Source of the DNA: Emmonsiellopsis sp. PD_33
Lineage: Eukaryota > Ascomycota > Eurotiomycetes > Onygenales > Ajellomycetaceae
DNA length: 64,000 bases
Reading direction: 5' to 3'
Assembly: GCA_032988165.1 (NCBI GenBank)
Contig: JANTQF010000071.1
Span: 62,001 to 126,000, forward strand
Notes under the pieces: model-generated
Seen by the model: only the letters and a program-made list of their open reading frames with translations
Databases searched by the model: none
Told to the model about the DNA's origin: nothing
Shown: one piece after another, positions 23,854-35,668 of the stretch
Layout of the letters: every line of letters starts with the position of its first letter
Numbering within the stretch: position 1 is the first letter of the stretch
Made by a program: the position numbers and the translations under genes

Positions 23854-24998
23854 TTATTTTTGAGCGGCTTTCTCTTGCATTTCCCGCATTGCCGCCCTAG
23901 CGCTCCGGCTACCTCCAAGTTTTGGGCCCCGGGGAACATCTGACTTGGCAGCCTTAGAAGTCTTTGCTCTAGCCCCACGACGTCGGGATTGAATGGCATC
24001 CAAAAAGTCGCGGCGGAACTGCTCTGCAATTCGATCATCCGCTGCTTGATCGTCATTCGGTTGGTCAACAACTTCGGGCTCGTCATAGACATCGACTAAG
24101 CATATGATTAGCTTTATGTTCACGGGAAAAATAGGCATTTGAGGAGGATAGCTCACGTTTGCTCTCTCGTAGAACCTCTTCAACAAGTTGATCTCTTTTG
24201 ATATCCTCGCTGTTGCGCCTCCTCCGGCCGCGCCAATATTTGCCATCTTTACCTGGCCGATCCTTCCTCGAACCAGCAATTTTTTCATCATCTTCCTCGA
24301 GCGGTTCATCGCCCGCCAGGCGCCTGGTGGCTGCCTCAGTCCTTTCAATATTGCGGAGTTTTGAATCGGGCCCAAGGTCGATTTCGTGTAGTTTGCCCAA
24401 CGAGGCGGGCTGCCGCTGCGGAACCTTGAGCTCCGATGCGGGATTGACAATCCCACCTTGAGAGGTTATATCAGATACCGGCTCGTCGGTTGTTGTTATA
24501 TGATGACGCTTAGCCATCTCGGACTCTATATATGTCATCCTTATCTTGTTAATCAACAGTTCAGGAGTATCCATCTTGCAAAATCAAAAGGGGCGAAACG
24601 TACATATGTTTATTCACGTCCACTTTCTGTCCGGTATGGGCAACAAAGCGATCTGAAATTCCCTGCAGCCTCATATCTTCTGCATCTTGAGCGGCCAGAT
24701 CAACCTCAGAGGATTCTCCGGTCCCCTCGCCGGTTGGTTTCGCCGCAGCAGTAAACTCGATACCGCCTCTTCGAGCTTTGAGGGCTTTTCGACGACGAAA
24801 GATTTCGGCAATACTCGTATCGGTCTCGGCCTGGTCATCTTGGGAGGTTCGAAAATGGGCATCCGTTGGCTCTGTGGGTGCAGGGTACTCCGGCTCTGGG
24901 GAAGGTTGCATTTGCGCCTCATCCAAGGAACTGTCGGGTCGTTTTCGCAAAAACTTTCTCCGTTTCACCGGTCTGAATAGTGGTTCTTGAGCCTCCAT
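23854..24998 (-). CDS. tls1: Tls1/Hep59 (C9orf78) family splicing factor
   Basis: Homologue of human C9orf78/HCA59 and fission yeast Tls1, a nuclear protein that associates with Brr2-containing spliceosomes; in S. pombe it affects splicing of telomere-maintenance transcripts. Exons on the minus strand are 24998-24604, 24539-24157 and 24095-23854 (339 aa). The N-terminus is basic (FRPVKRRKFLRKRPDSS), then SIAEIFRRRKALKARRGGIEF, a family signature. The Hep59 core includes GQKVDVNKHMMTYIESEMAKR, which spans the first splice and supports it. The end is PRGPKLGGSRSARAAMREM, also typical. Divergent from ARP4 across 370 bp. Confidence 0.88.
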
Positions 24999-25368
24999 AT
25001 CTCGTAGACCGTATATATAATAATGCGTCGGCTGCGCAGCGTAGTTGTGGGGAGAGGAGTTGTGTGAGAGCGTCGGTGGTGTGGGGAGGCAAGCTTGACG
25101 TTGAGCTTGGGAAGTTGGAGATCGCAGAAAACCAGACTGGGCGGTCCAACCAACAAAGCTTCCCGACGTCGTCCTTTGCCCAGTTACCCACCAACCCCAA
25201 CCATTAATACCTCGATACCAACGTCCTTTCACGGTTTCATCCCTTGCGCATTATTTTTGCCTGTCAGCCTCGCATGCGACATCTCTTCGGCGAATCATTG
25301 GCGCTACCCTGAATCCTTTGCGCTCTGTCTGAAGATTTCACGATTTACCAAACAGAACACACGCGAAA
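24999..25368. promoter_or_regulatory. Bidirectional promoter TLS1/ARP4
   Basis: 370 bases between divergent start codons. A TATATATAA run at about 25013-25021 lies only 15-25 bases upstream of the TLS1 ATG. No other site stands out. Confidence 0.5.
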
Positions 25369-26898
25369 ATGAGCTCACTAATACCGCCTGCAACCGCTGA
25401 ATATGGCGGCGGTATGTTCTCCACATCCTTTTAGTTTTAATGGAATACGAATGCTGATTGTGATCTCGCAGATGAGGTATCTGCCATCATTCTCGATCCC
25501 GGGTATTCAACCGTACGCGCCGGCTTCGCTGGTGAAGACACTCCCAAATCCGTGATTCCAACCTTTTACGGCAAATACTCGACGGATGCACAGGAAAAAT
25601 ATATCTATGGGGACAGCATTTACGTTACCCCTCGGCCGGGCCTCTCCATTCACAATCCGATGGGAAGAGAGGGGGTGGTTGAGGATTGGGACATGGCGGA
25701 GAAGGTGTGGGAATACTCCTTCACGTCGCGACTGACGGGCGCAAAGTCGGGAAATCCTATGTTTAATGGATTAAATAGCGGGCTTTCTGAGGAGATGGAG
25801 GTCGTGGAGGCGGAAGAAAAGCCACTGGCGGATAGCCCGTTGTTGATGACAGAGTCCTGTTGGAACCCCGTCAAGGCTCGAGAAAAAACAATCGAAATAG
25901 CAATGGAGAAATGGGGGACTCCTGCTTTCTACCTTGCCAGGAATGGACCATTGGCTGCGTAGGTTTCACTGCTTCGTGCAATTTCTAAGCCCTCCGCATC
26001 AAATGCTAACTTATTTTTCAGATTCGCTGCGGGCAAAGCTTCAGCTTTGGTTATTGATGTTGGAGCATCTGGCGTTTCTGTCACCCCTGTCCATGATGGC
26101 CTAGTCTTAAAACGCGGCGTTCAGCACTCCCCTCTTGGAGGAGATTTTATCTCATCTCAGATCCGCGCCCTATTTAAGACCAATACCGCTCAACCCATCA
26201 CCATTACACCGCACTATCTAGTCTCTTCCAAGACCGCTGTTGATGCCGGCCAACCTGCCCAAGCGACGTATAAGTCCATTCCTCCGGACCGCGCGCCAGA
26301 CCCGTCATTCCGTCGCCTTTTGGAAGATCGAACCCTATCTGAGTTCAAAGAATGCGTGGTTCAAGTCTGGCCAGGACCTCATTCTTTGTCAAGTACAGGG
26401 CCTAATGGGGTCCCCAACGAAGAAATTGCGAAGGCCAATCCAGGCCGTCCCTTTGAGTTCCCTGATGGGTACAATCAAGTGTTTGGCGCCGAGCGATATC
26501 GCGTTGTGGAGCCCCTATTTGATGCGCAAGCTGCACTTCCAGACCCGGATGGGGAATTCCCACCTCCAACCCCCGCGCAAACTATACCTGAACTTATCCG
26601 TAACTCTCTGAGCCAGGTTGATGTTGACATCCGCCCACATCTGCTCGCAAACGTGGTCGTAACCGGCGCAGCCAGTCTATTGTACGGGTTCAATGACCGG
26701 CTGAACTTCGAGCTTATGAATATGTTCCCAAGCCCCAGAGTGCGCATAACCGCTCCGGGAAATACAGCGGAGCGGAAATTTGGTTCGTGGATTGGAGGAA
26801 GCATTGTCGCGAGCTTGGGGACATTCCATCAAATGTGGATATCAAAGAAAGAATTCGACGAGCATGGACCGAACATTGTGGAAAAGAGATGCAAGTAA
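25369..26898 (+). CDS. arp4: Actin-related protein Arp4 (NuA4/SWR1/INO80 subunit)
   Basis: Nuclear actin-related protein shared by NuA4 acetyltransferase and the SWR1 and INO80 remodellers. It binds actin and an HSA helix. Exons are 25369-25411, 25472-25958 and 26022-26898 (468 aa). The actin fold opens with the phosphate-1-like loop ILDPGYSTVRAGFAGED, followed by the family-typical SHxMGREGVVEDWD-like block. The second lobe starts across intron 2 with ALVIDVGASGVSVTPVHDG. The C-terminal part has NVVVTGAASLLYGFNDRL and SWIGGSIVASLGTFHQMWIS, then EHGPNIVEKRCK, close to the Arp4 ending. The loop at about residues 250-345 carries Arp4-specific insertions relative to actin. The 43-base first exon is short but joins in frame (AEYGG-DEVSAI). 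Confidence 0.93.
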
Positions 26899-27416
26899 AA
26901 GTTGTTTGCCTAGGTATTTAGACACTGTTACGGCTTTCAAAACGGAAGAGAATGACATCCCTTGTTTTAATATATCTTGTGTACTTGGGTCTCCAATTCC
27001 AATTCACGTCTGACTCGCCATTAATGTATCTATGAAATCTTATGGCATTGCTGGTGAAAACCACGATTGCATGCACTCGTACATACATACCATTTCAGAC
27101 CAAAACTGGGGGTTGGTCTCTTCTAACGACACGTATTTATATGCACTACAGGGTCTGCATAGCTCGTCAGAATCAAATGCTCAGTTCTCATCGCCTCCCT
27201 TCGCCTTGCCTTGAAGCTGGTAAATTGGCACACGTGATCACGTGAGGCTGTCGCGACCAAACCCACGCCAGACGCGGCAAGCTCCAAAGTCGCGAATCTC
27301 CAGCCCGGCTCTTGAGGCTGGCGTCCAAGCCGCCGCCTGGACCCCCTGGACCCCTAGTCTCCCCCGTGTCCGCCAGTCTGATAGATCATCTTTTCCTTGT
27401 CCAGTTTCTGACCCGA
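26899..27416. promoter_or_regulatory. ARP4 3' flank and UNG1 promoter
   Basis: The 3' flank of ARP4 is followed by the UNG1 promoter. It holds a perfect 14-bp palindrome of two CACGTG cores at 27231-27244, and two TCGCGA sites (27251-27256, 27290-27295) about 40 bases apart. The CT/CC-rich stretch from 27300 is 5'UTR-like. Confidence 0.5.
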
Positions 27417-28854
27417 ATGCTTCGACCTTTTCACCCTCCCATAGCTCTCAGTCGCTGTCATCACGCCTCTCGCTTCACACCGTTTCGCAGCGCCTTCTAC
27501 CTTTTTCTCCCAAACCCCGTTCTAACCATGTCAACCGCCCGAAAGCGCGGCGCGAATGACCTGACCGGCGCTGGATCAGAATCTAAAAAAACAAAGACAA
27601 ATGGCAGCATCACGTCCTTCTTCGGGGCGCCAAAGCCCAAACCCTCCCAGCCCAATCCTGGCACAAATCAGCCGTCCACACCCCAAGCAAGCAGCTTTAA
27701 TAAAGCAAGATGGGTCGCTGGCCTGACGGAGGAGCAGCAGGATTTGCTCAAGCTAGAGATTGATACTCTGGATGAGAGCTGGTTGGCCCAGTTGAAGGAA
27801 GAGCTGCTCAGCAGGGAATTTCTTCAGCTGAAAAGGTTCCTGAAGAAGGAGATTGCGTCGGGTGCGAAGATATTTCCTCCGCTCGAGGATGTATATTCAT
27901 GGTAGGCCCTCGCTCTATATACCTTGCTCGCCCTTGCACACGAGAGTTGATGCTAACTTCAGCACCACCCCGTTAGGTCGCGGTATACCCCCCTTCACAA
28001 AGTTAGGGTAGTCATCCTCGGCCAGGACCCTTACCACAACCACAACCAAGCCCATGGGCTTTGTTTCTCCGTTCGACCACCAATGCCAGCACCGCCTTCG
28101 CTGAAAAACATCTACATCGCCCTGAAAAACGACTATCCCTCGTTTGAGCAGCCGCCAAACAAAGGCGGTCTCCTGACCCCCTGGGCTGAGCGTGGTGTTT
28201 TGATGTTGAACACCTGTCTGACTGTGCGTGCCCACTCCGCAAACAGTCACGCAGGCAAAGGCTGGGAAAAGTTCACTCACAAAGTCATCGACATCGTGGC
28301 TAAGAGGCGCACACATGGGGTTGTGTTTCTGGCCTGGGGAACCCCAGCTGGTAAAAGGGTCGCTCACATCAACAGGGGCAAACATTACGTTCTAGAATCT
28401 GTCCATCCAAGTCCCCTGAGCGCCCACAGAGGCTTTGTATGTTGCTCCTCGCCTTTTCCTTTTATATTCTGGAATACTTCTTTTTCCCATCCCTTCACCC
28501 TATTTCCAAGCTCTGGCCCCAACTTTGACGTGGTTTACTAATATACCGTCGCCGTCTTTTTTTTTTTAGTTTTCCTGCGGTCATTTCAAAAAGGCCAACG
28601 AGTGGCTTCGCGAAAGATATGGCGATGACGGCGTGATCGACTGGAATCTTGCGACAGCCCCGTCAAAAGCTGTCCCAGCTCGGGCTAGTGTTAAAGCAGA
28701 AACTGCCACTGCTGCTGCTGAGACGAAAGTGGTGGCCACGGCTGAGAGCGCGGCTACAGTGAATAAGTTTATTGAAGGCAATGGTGACTCTAGCGAGGAG
28801 GATATCGAGGCCCTAGAGGCACTGGCTGAGGCGGAATGTGACCTTGGCGAGTAG
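27417..28854 (+). CDS. ung1: Uracil-DNA glycosylase Ung1, with possible mitochondrial and nuclear starts
   Basis: Family-1 uracil-DNA glycosylase that starts base-excision repair of uracil. Exons run to 27901, then 27977-28436 and 28570-28854. The downstream ATG at 27528 gives 372 aa; the in-frame ATG at 27417 gives 409 aa. The water-activating loop GQDPYH is at residues 140-145 of the short form and is assembled after splice 1 (YSW-SRYTPLHKV). The uracil pocket has GLCFSV, and the DNA-intercalation loop is HPSPLSAHRGF (268-278). Residues near 27-36 (NGSITSFFG) look like a PCNA-interacting box. The 37-residue extension is rich in Arg, Ser and Phe with no acidic residue, as in a mitochondrial presequence. 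The C-terminal 60 residues are Ala/Glu-rich, beyond the catalytic domain. Confidence 0.93.
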
Positions 28855-29261
28855 GATAGCGAAGCAACAAAGTCTGTCTGATTGAAGCACAGGCGTTTAG
28901 ATGAGGCGTTTGGTTCTATTTATCTGACATTTAATTTTCATGGGTTGGTTGTGGCTACATAGTGAGCTCTTTTAATATAATTACACTGGTCGGAATACCC
29001 TTCAGGCAGTGAAGGTCACACATGTTTACCTAGAATAATTTGCTAAAAACATTCTGAAGAGCATGTCGAGAGTAGTATTCTTGCAAATAACTAGCAGTAC
29101 AAAATGGGAATCCACTCTGTTTTCAGAGACTAATAAAACACAGGCAAGACATATGAGAATACGAAATGATTAAAGTGGCAGGGCAAGATAAATTTTCTAG
29201 AGCTCAACATAATAACACAGATAACAACCAAATCAAAATAACAAATTCCCTTCATGAACAT
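28855..29261. other. Convergent intergenic UNG1 (+)/PDI1 (-)
   Basis: About 400 bases of AT-rich 3' flank on both sides. No gene or site stands out. Confidence 0.5.
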
Positions 29262-31040
29262 TTAGAGTTCCTCATGGGGGGTAGGCTCAGCGGGTTCCTC
29301 TGATTCGGCTGGGGTCTCAGCCGCCGTCTCTGCCGACGCAGTCGAAGAAGCTGTTGTCTCGGGCTTCTTCGTAACGTCACCACCTTCCTGAACCTTCTCC
29401 TCGACGTAAGCATCAACTCCATGCTTACCATTGTCGCGGATAAAGTTTGCCAAATCCTGAATCGTTCGCGAGCCACTGTATTCCACGGGGGAGCCCTTGG
29501 AGCCAGCAGGGAAGAGTTTGATGGTAGGGAAGCCTTGAATCTCATCAGGCACATCATTGGCAGTGGCATCTACTTTAGAGATGGTGACCTTGGAGGCAAA
29601 GTCCGAGTTCTCAGAATAAAGAGCGGCCAGTTGTTCATATTTGGGTGCGAGGCTACACAATATTGTTAGAAACCTGAAGCGAATACTGAAATAACGGACG
29701 GGAATGAACTAACGCTTTGCAGTGTCCACACCACGGGGCATAGAACTCTACGAGGACATCCTTGTCGTTGTCAATAACGACTTCCTGGTAGTTATGGGCA
29801 ACAACAACAGTGACTGGGCCTTCTTGCTTCTCGGGAATGGGTTCCGACTTGATGCTGGGTTCGACCTTTCCATCGAGAACATCCTGAACGAACTGGGCGA
29901 TATCGTCTTGGGTGATCTTCTTCGTCTGATCATAGGGATATTTCTTGTTGTTGGCGACGTCCTGGATAGCGAAAGCTGGGAACTTCTCGGGATCAAGATT
30001 GAGATTTCCTGCATGTGCGCCGAAAGCTTTGGCGTCAATGGTCGCGATGTTGATGGAGCCCTTCAGTTTCTTGGCAATTGGCTTCAGGAGGGTGGAGAAT
30101 TCTTCACGCTCTTCGGGGGTTTCGGCAAAGATGTAGGCAAGGGGGATACCAGCCTGAGTTGACAGCCTTGTTAGCAATGCCGTATACGCCTTGATGACAA
30201 TGCCCATAGTAGCAGGTCACAACTTACCGACATGTAGCCCGAATAGGTTTCTGGTCCGACCTCACCAACGAGAGGGGTGCTGGCGCTCTTAATGAAGCTG
30301 GTAATAGCTTCCTGGTCGAATTTGTCATCGAAAACAGCCTTGCGTTCATCAAACTCCTTGTAAAGAACGATAGATGGCTGCTTAACCTCCTCACCAGAGG
30401 CCAAAGCAGCATCATTCGTGCCGGCAAAGAGGAAGCTGTCACGCAACGCCTCGGCCACCGCAGTGAAGGATTCGTTTGAGGCCTTGTCATCCTCGGCGAA
30501 GTATCCGATAACGACAATCTTATCTAGAGTTTTAACTTCCTCGAGATTCTCCGCGGTTACCGTGGAGACAGCGGGAAGCGACTGTTTGATCATGAAGGAC
30601 GAGATACTAGGGAAATGCAAAGTTAGCTTAGGACTGTAAAGATGTATATTAAAGGAGGACTGGAAAACATACGCTGCGGACTTGCGAGCACCCTGGTAGG
30701 GTTTAATGGAATCCAAGCCGCGGAAGATCTTCAGAGTTGGGTATCCTTCAACGCCATACTCCTGGCAGAGGTCTGCTTCCTCTGTGCAGTCAACCTTGAC
30801 CAGGGGGATGTTCTTCTCTTTGAGCTCGGTAGCAGCAATTTCGTATTCTGGAGCAAGAGCCTTGCAGTGGCCACACCATGGGGCATAGAACTCGGCCAGA
30901 ACCAATTCGTGCTCCTTGACGAAGTCTTTGAATGTGTCTGTCTTGAGGGCGTGCACATCCGACTCAGCGTCAGCGGCAGAGGCCAATGCTGTGAGGCCAA
31001 GGCCAGCTAGGCCGAGGGCAAACTCCCTAAACTGCCGCAT
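29262..31040 (-). CDS. pdi1: Protein disulfide isomerase Pdi1 (ER)
   Basis: ER-lumenal thiol oxidoreductase that forms and isomerises disulfides. Exons on the minus strand are 31040-30673, 30606-30228, 30153-29714 and 29652-29262 (525 aa). A signal peptide (LAGLGLTALASAADA) is followed by the a domain with active site WCGHC (C56, C59), the b and b' domains (KIVVIGYFAEDD, IPLAYIFAETPEER), and the a' domain with a second WCGHC (C391, C394). The last intron splits the codon just after this motif (CKA-LAPKYE). The tail is acidic and Ala/Glu/Pro-rich and ends HEEL, an ER-retrieval signal. The promoter faces MED14. Induction by ER stress is expected from the family but not shown by sequence alone. 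Confidence 0.95.
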
Positions 31041-31751
31041 GGTGACGGGATAGAACCGAGCACGGGTGAAGGGGGGGGAAGAGCTGGGAGCCGAGATGGA
31101 AGCAAACAAGCAAAGGTGAGGCTGCTACAGGAGCGGGATTGCAGTTCAGAGAGTATGCTGGGTGAACACGCAGGCCAATGGTCAGTTGTCGAGATGAAGC
31201 TGGAGTGCACTCGGAGATGCAGCGAGGGTGTAATATATAGGAAGCTGGCTGGAGATGAGGCCAGTTTGTTCTTTCTGGGCGAATACGGGAGGGGACAGCC
31301 CCCGTGGCGCGATTGGCTACTGGCGGCGTCTGACCAACTTGGCAAGTCTGCGCCGCGAATCGCGGGGGGACGGCGGCCGATCGCTGCAGCCACGCGCCAA
31401 CAGTGCAAACTCCACGCCCGGGCTGGTGGCTGTGGCTAGGTAACTAGCTGTGGCTGGAGGTCAGGTGACCGCATTCCCGCCTTCCCAGGTTGGCCTAGTC
31501 CGCTGTGGTTCAACCCAACCCTCTATCAATCCACGCCGCTGTCTATCACTTGGATCCAACTCCCCCCAGCTCTCACTCTCATCTGTCTCCTCCTCTGGCC
31601 AACAGCCACAAGCGCGCGGGAAACAGACCCCCCGATCCCAGTTTGTCTTCGGCCCTCAATCCATCCTCGAGCTGTTCCTGTGCGAACCCATCAGTCTTGA
31701 GGACGGCCGGGCGCCGGCAGGGCGCGCCGATTTGTCGTCGCTCATCCAGCA
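31041..31751. promoter_or_regulatory. Divergent promoter region PDI1/MED14
   Basis: 710 bases between divergent starts. Read toward PDI1, a CCAAT box and a CCACG lie 4 bases apart (31316-31303), resembling a compact ER-stress element. The MED14 side is CT-rich from 31480. GGTCAGGTGACC-like sequence lies at about 31459-31470. Confidence 0.4.
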
Positions 31752-34700
31752 ATGCCGGGCATCATCATGGACGGCACCAGCATGACTGGAGGAAGACAGC
31801 CAGGCGACCACCAGCACTTCGAAGGCAGCGTTTCCATTACCCCCCCAAGAGAGAGGGCCGGCGCATCGTCACAGAACAACGGCTCTTACTCAAACGGTCC
31901 GCCTCATGGCAATAATGCCACCCAAGGCCCCAACTCGTCTTTAGAAAACTCGCTGCCCCCCGAATTGGTCCATATCAGCCAGGGTTTCTTTTCCTTGGGT
32001 CCCCTCATCAATAGGGCGACCCAACAATGCTGGAACGACTTGACGGAGCTCATCAACGAGCTGGCAGATGCCCATGCATCTTCGCTAAACCCATCGTCGC
32101 ATACCTCTTCGTCCGTGACTACAACCAACGGGAAGCATTCAGCTGGTCAATCCGGCGAAAACCTCCAAAAGAAGATGCGCATTTTGGACTTTGCGCAAGC
32201 AAAGAGGGCGGATTTTATCAAGATCCTTGTCCTTTCCCAGTGGAGCCGCAGAGCTGCCGACGTGAGCAGACTCATAGATCTTCAGGCTTTCATCCGGATG
32301 CGATATGATTCCTACAATGGCGCCATATTGTCTATTGGTGAGATGAAACGGGATTTGATCAGAGCGCAGACCGCAAATCCTGATCTTACAATGGCCCTGG
32401 AGGTTTTATCAACGGGTCGAGTAGCTGCAATGCAAGAGGTAATTATGCCCCTAGATCCTACTTTAGATTGTAATCAACTAACCATTCGCATTAGCGCCAA
32501 TTCATTCCTCCGAAACCCCTGACCCCGAAGATGATGTTGAGGGTATTAAGGAAAATTAACAGAACTATTCGGACAAGGCTGGTCCTGCATGATAATATCC
32601 CAAGCGCATTCTCGGATTATCTAGTCCACGATGGTAGAGTCACTTTCAGAGTCCCGACAGAGTTTGAGATCGACCTCTCTATCGCACATGAAGACCATTC
32701 ATCGCAGTTTTTTTCCGTCGATATTCGATTTTTATTTTCTCCTTCGCCACCCATACCCGCAGGAAGGCTTCTTGATGACCTACACAATAGAGTGAACACC
32801 ATACTCATGCGTTCAGGTCTCATGGGTTGCTACAGCTTCTTGCACAATTTGGTGTTATCCAACAAAATCACGGTACTATTTCACCAGGCTATCGAGTTGG
32901 CCCGGAGCCACTGGGTGGACAATCTACGTGTGGAGCTTGTACACCGCACACTAGTCGTGCAGTATTGGGTCAATAAAGCCGGAGCAAAAAGTTGGATAGA
33001 GATCGGCATAAAAAGTGGCCGGGTCAAAGACCAAATTCCAGATGCATCGGCCGCTAAATCACCATCCTTAAGCATAAGGTGGATGAGAGACAACAAAGAA
33101 ACCGATTCAAAAGATATCACATTCGACACCGAGATTCTTTCTATGGAATCAATCCTGCGCAGTGTTACCTCTTTACATAGCTCCCATCTACTCCATTCCG
33201 CTTATGTTATATTGTGCCAGGGCCGCTTGTACGCGAATGGAGCTCTTTTCATTGGTCTACAAACCTCGATGACGGAACCTGGCGACTGCTTCCTCGACTT
33301 GCAACTTACAAAAGGTAGAAACCTTAAAGTCCTCATTGAACCGGTTTCAGGAACGATGATTTTACGGCCTACCCCTCTACTCTTGAACCGTCACGACAAC
33401 GACCGTAATGCTGAAAGACCCGAAATTAATGACATTATTATCCGTATCTCTCGCCTTCGATCTGCGGCAGTGGTAGAAGAGCTTGAATCACTTGCATGCA
33501 CTCTTGGTTGGGAAACAGTGAATCCAAGGGGCATCACGAGCGAGGATCTCCGGCGTGCGTTCTCACCTAATGTGCTTCGATTCATCCTATTCCGTCGCAA
33601 GTCGTGGAAACCTAACTGGGTGATCGCGTATACCTGCGGCATGGATGGGGATAACTGGTGGGTTATCCAGCTACGGGGAAAGGAACGCCCCGGGGCATCA
33701 CCAAATGATCGTGGCCCGTTCTCTCTTCAATTTACCCACAAGATTACCGGCAAATTTGGAGGGCTGCAAGATAGGTTAAATTACGCCTCTTTCGGCCAGC
33801 TCAAATATGCTCTTTCGGGCATGATCACCATTCATGCCAATTCTCGCTATCTTTCAGAATTTCACGAGATCCATCACTTCCCGCCTGCGCAAAATTTGTT
33901 ACTAGGGGCCGACCTTCAAGTGCCGAGTCTATTTATATGCTTCAGGAGCCGTTCACTTCCTCTAAGTCTCCGTGTTTCCCCCATGCTGAAGGCGGAGAGG
34001 AATCCTTCTATCAAAGACACGATCCGTCTATCTTTCCAGGGAATCGATCCGTCGACACAGAATGGCGTCATGGTAGCGTACGGACATCTTACCAAGCAGA
34101 TAAAGGATGCCGCAGGACTAGTTGCACCTCTTGATCCCTTGATATCCTTCCACCCAAAAGGCACGAGATTTATGATGCGCTTTCTCGTTCCAGTCGGCCA
34201 ACCAATGATCATCCAACTTCTTTGTCGACTTCAACAGCTTGAGCGTATAATTTATACTCTGGAATTGCTAAAGCTAAAAGGTTTCAAACCGAAATCAGTC
34301 ACACTTTCCCGTGTAAAATTCTCATACTCCGCAGACGAAAACACTCTAGCGAGTATAAATTTCAGTTATCACGAGCAGGCATTGTCATCCGTCCCCGACC
34401 CATTAACATTGCTATCAAGCCGTACACCACTTATGGTGCTACACTTAAGCATCGATTTCCATCCTAGAAACCCTCATCGCCGCATCAAGGAGTCCTTAAC
34501 AGCTACCCTTAACGGGTGCCGCTTCGAAGTTGGACTTGATGTGGCACTACAGCTACTTACTATCACGCTGCCTATGCTAAGGGCCGTAGATCATATCTCT
34601 ACTTATCCTCATGTTGGGCTGCCAGGGGGTTCCAGGTTTCAAGTTACTGCTCGAAGTGCCAAAGTTTATCACATCCGCTATCCCTCGGCCCGACAATCAT

Positions 34701-35191
34701 TCTACATGAATGTTGGTCTCAGGAGAGACCACGTCGTTTGGATACTAAAGGACATCACTACAACATCTACGAAAGCCGATCGAGCGACCCTAGAAACCAG
34801 GCTGAAGGAAAGAATATACGACGCTCGCGGAGACGGTTGGCAGGGTTTGGGGAATGGGGCAATTGCTGATACCGAAAACGTTGGCAATCTTCTGTCTGTT
34901 CTCGATGAGGTCATGATGGAGCATATCTTGGGGAAACGCACTCTGGGTTCCGATAATACTCGCCCGAGTGGAGGTCCCGGCTCTGGAAACGAACCTCATA
35001 TCAGCAACAATGAAGAGGACACGAATAAAGCAGGCATGGGCCAGCAGGGTGTTGTGGGGAAGCCTGCACTAGGTACGAAAGCGACAGAAGCCAAGGACAA
35101 GGGAGCAGCCCAGGGTGGTGTGAAGCGGGCGGCAAAAACCTCACAAGACGCAAGACCTAATGAAAGGGTGGACTTTATCACAATTGACTAG
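31752..35191 (+). CDS. med14: Mediator complex subunit 14 (Med14/Rgr1)
   Basis: Central scaffold of Mediator, joining head, middle and tail modules. Exons are 31752-32438 and 32495-35191 (1127 aa), with a 56-bp intron in phase 0 (AAMQE-RQFIPPKPL). The Med14 N-terminal domain includes SLPPELVHISQGFFSLGPLI and later FAQAKRADFIKILVLSQWSR, with LIDLQAFIRMRYDSYNGAI. The join FIPPKPLTPKMMLRVLRKIN is the usual family continuation. The remaining 850 residues are a long alpha/beta scaffold without catalytic motifs. The last 90 residues are Gly/Lys/Thr-rich and likely disordered. Length fits fungal Med14. Another ATG five codons in (MDGTSM) is a possible start. Confidence 0.93.
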
Positions 35192-35668
35192 GACCCATTC
35201 TAATGTTTTTTCATAAAATTCCCACTTTAAAAGGTGCGTTGCTTGCTGGTGGGAGTTACCCGACCACTGGGTTATACCGGGTTGTTTAGCGGGCGAATTC
35301 ATCGCTGTATTTAACATCAAGGATGTTCGATGTTTAGTTCTTTTTTTTTTATCTTAGACGCCATTTGTAGCAATATCACAAATCATACTTTGGATAATAC
35401 CGTTTCCAGATTATCTACATATTCTTTACAGCATCTCATTCATCCATACACCACGAAGCATCCATGGATGAGATAGACACCCACGTGTTCCACAAATCCA
35501 TATACGACCTAGACTTGGAATTATCTATTTACATCATGAGAAATCGTGTCGGCTCTGGGCTTCCCCATGAGCGGAAGTAGTGGTTTATCCTAATTCCTTC
35601 CACACAAACCCATCGCGCTCAGCTAACAAGGTATTTAGTTTCGAAGCCGAGGGAAACTTTGTTCCATC
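35192..35668. other. Convergent intergenic MED14 (+)/DPB2 (-)
   Basis: 3' flanks, AT-rich, with a poly-T run near 35341-35350 and a CACGTG at 35482-35487. No gene supported. Confidence 0.5.
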
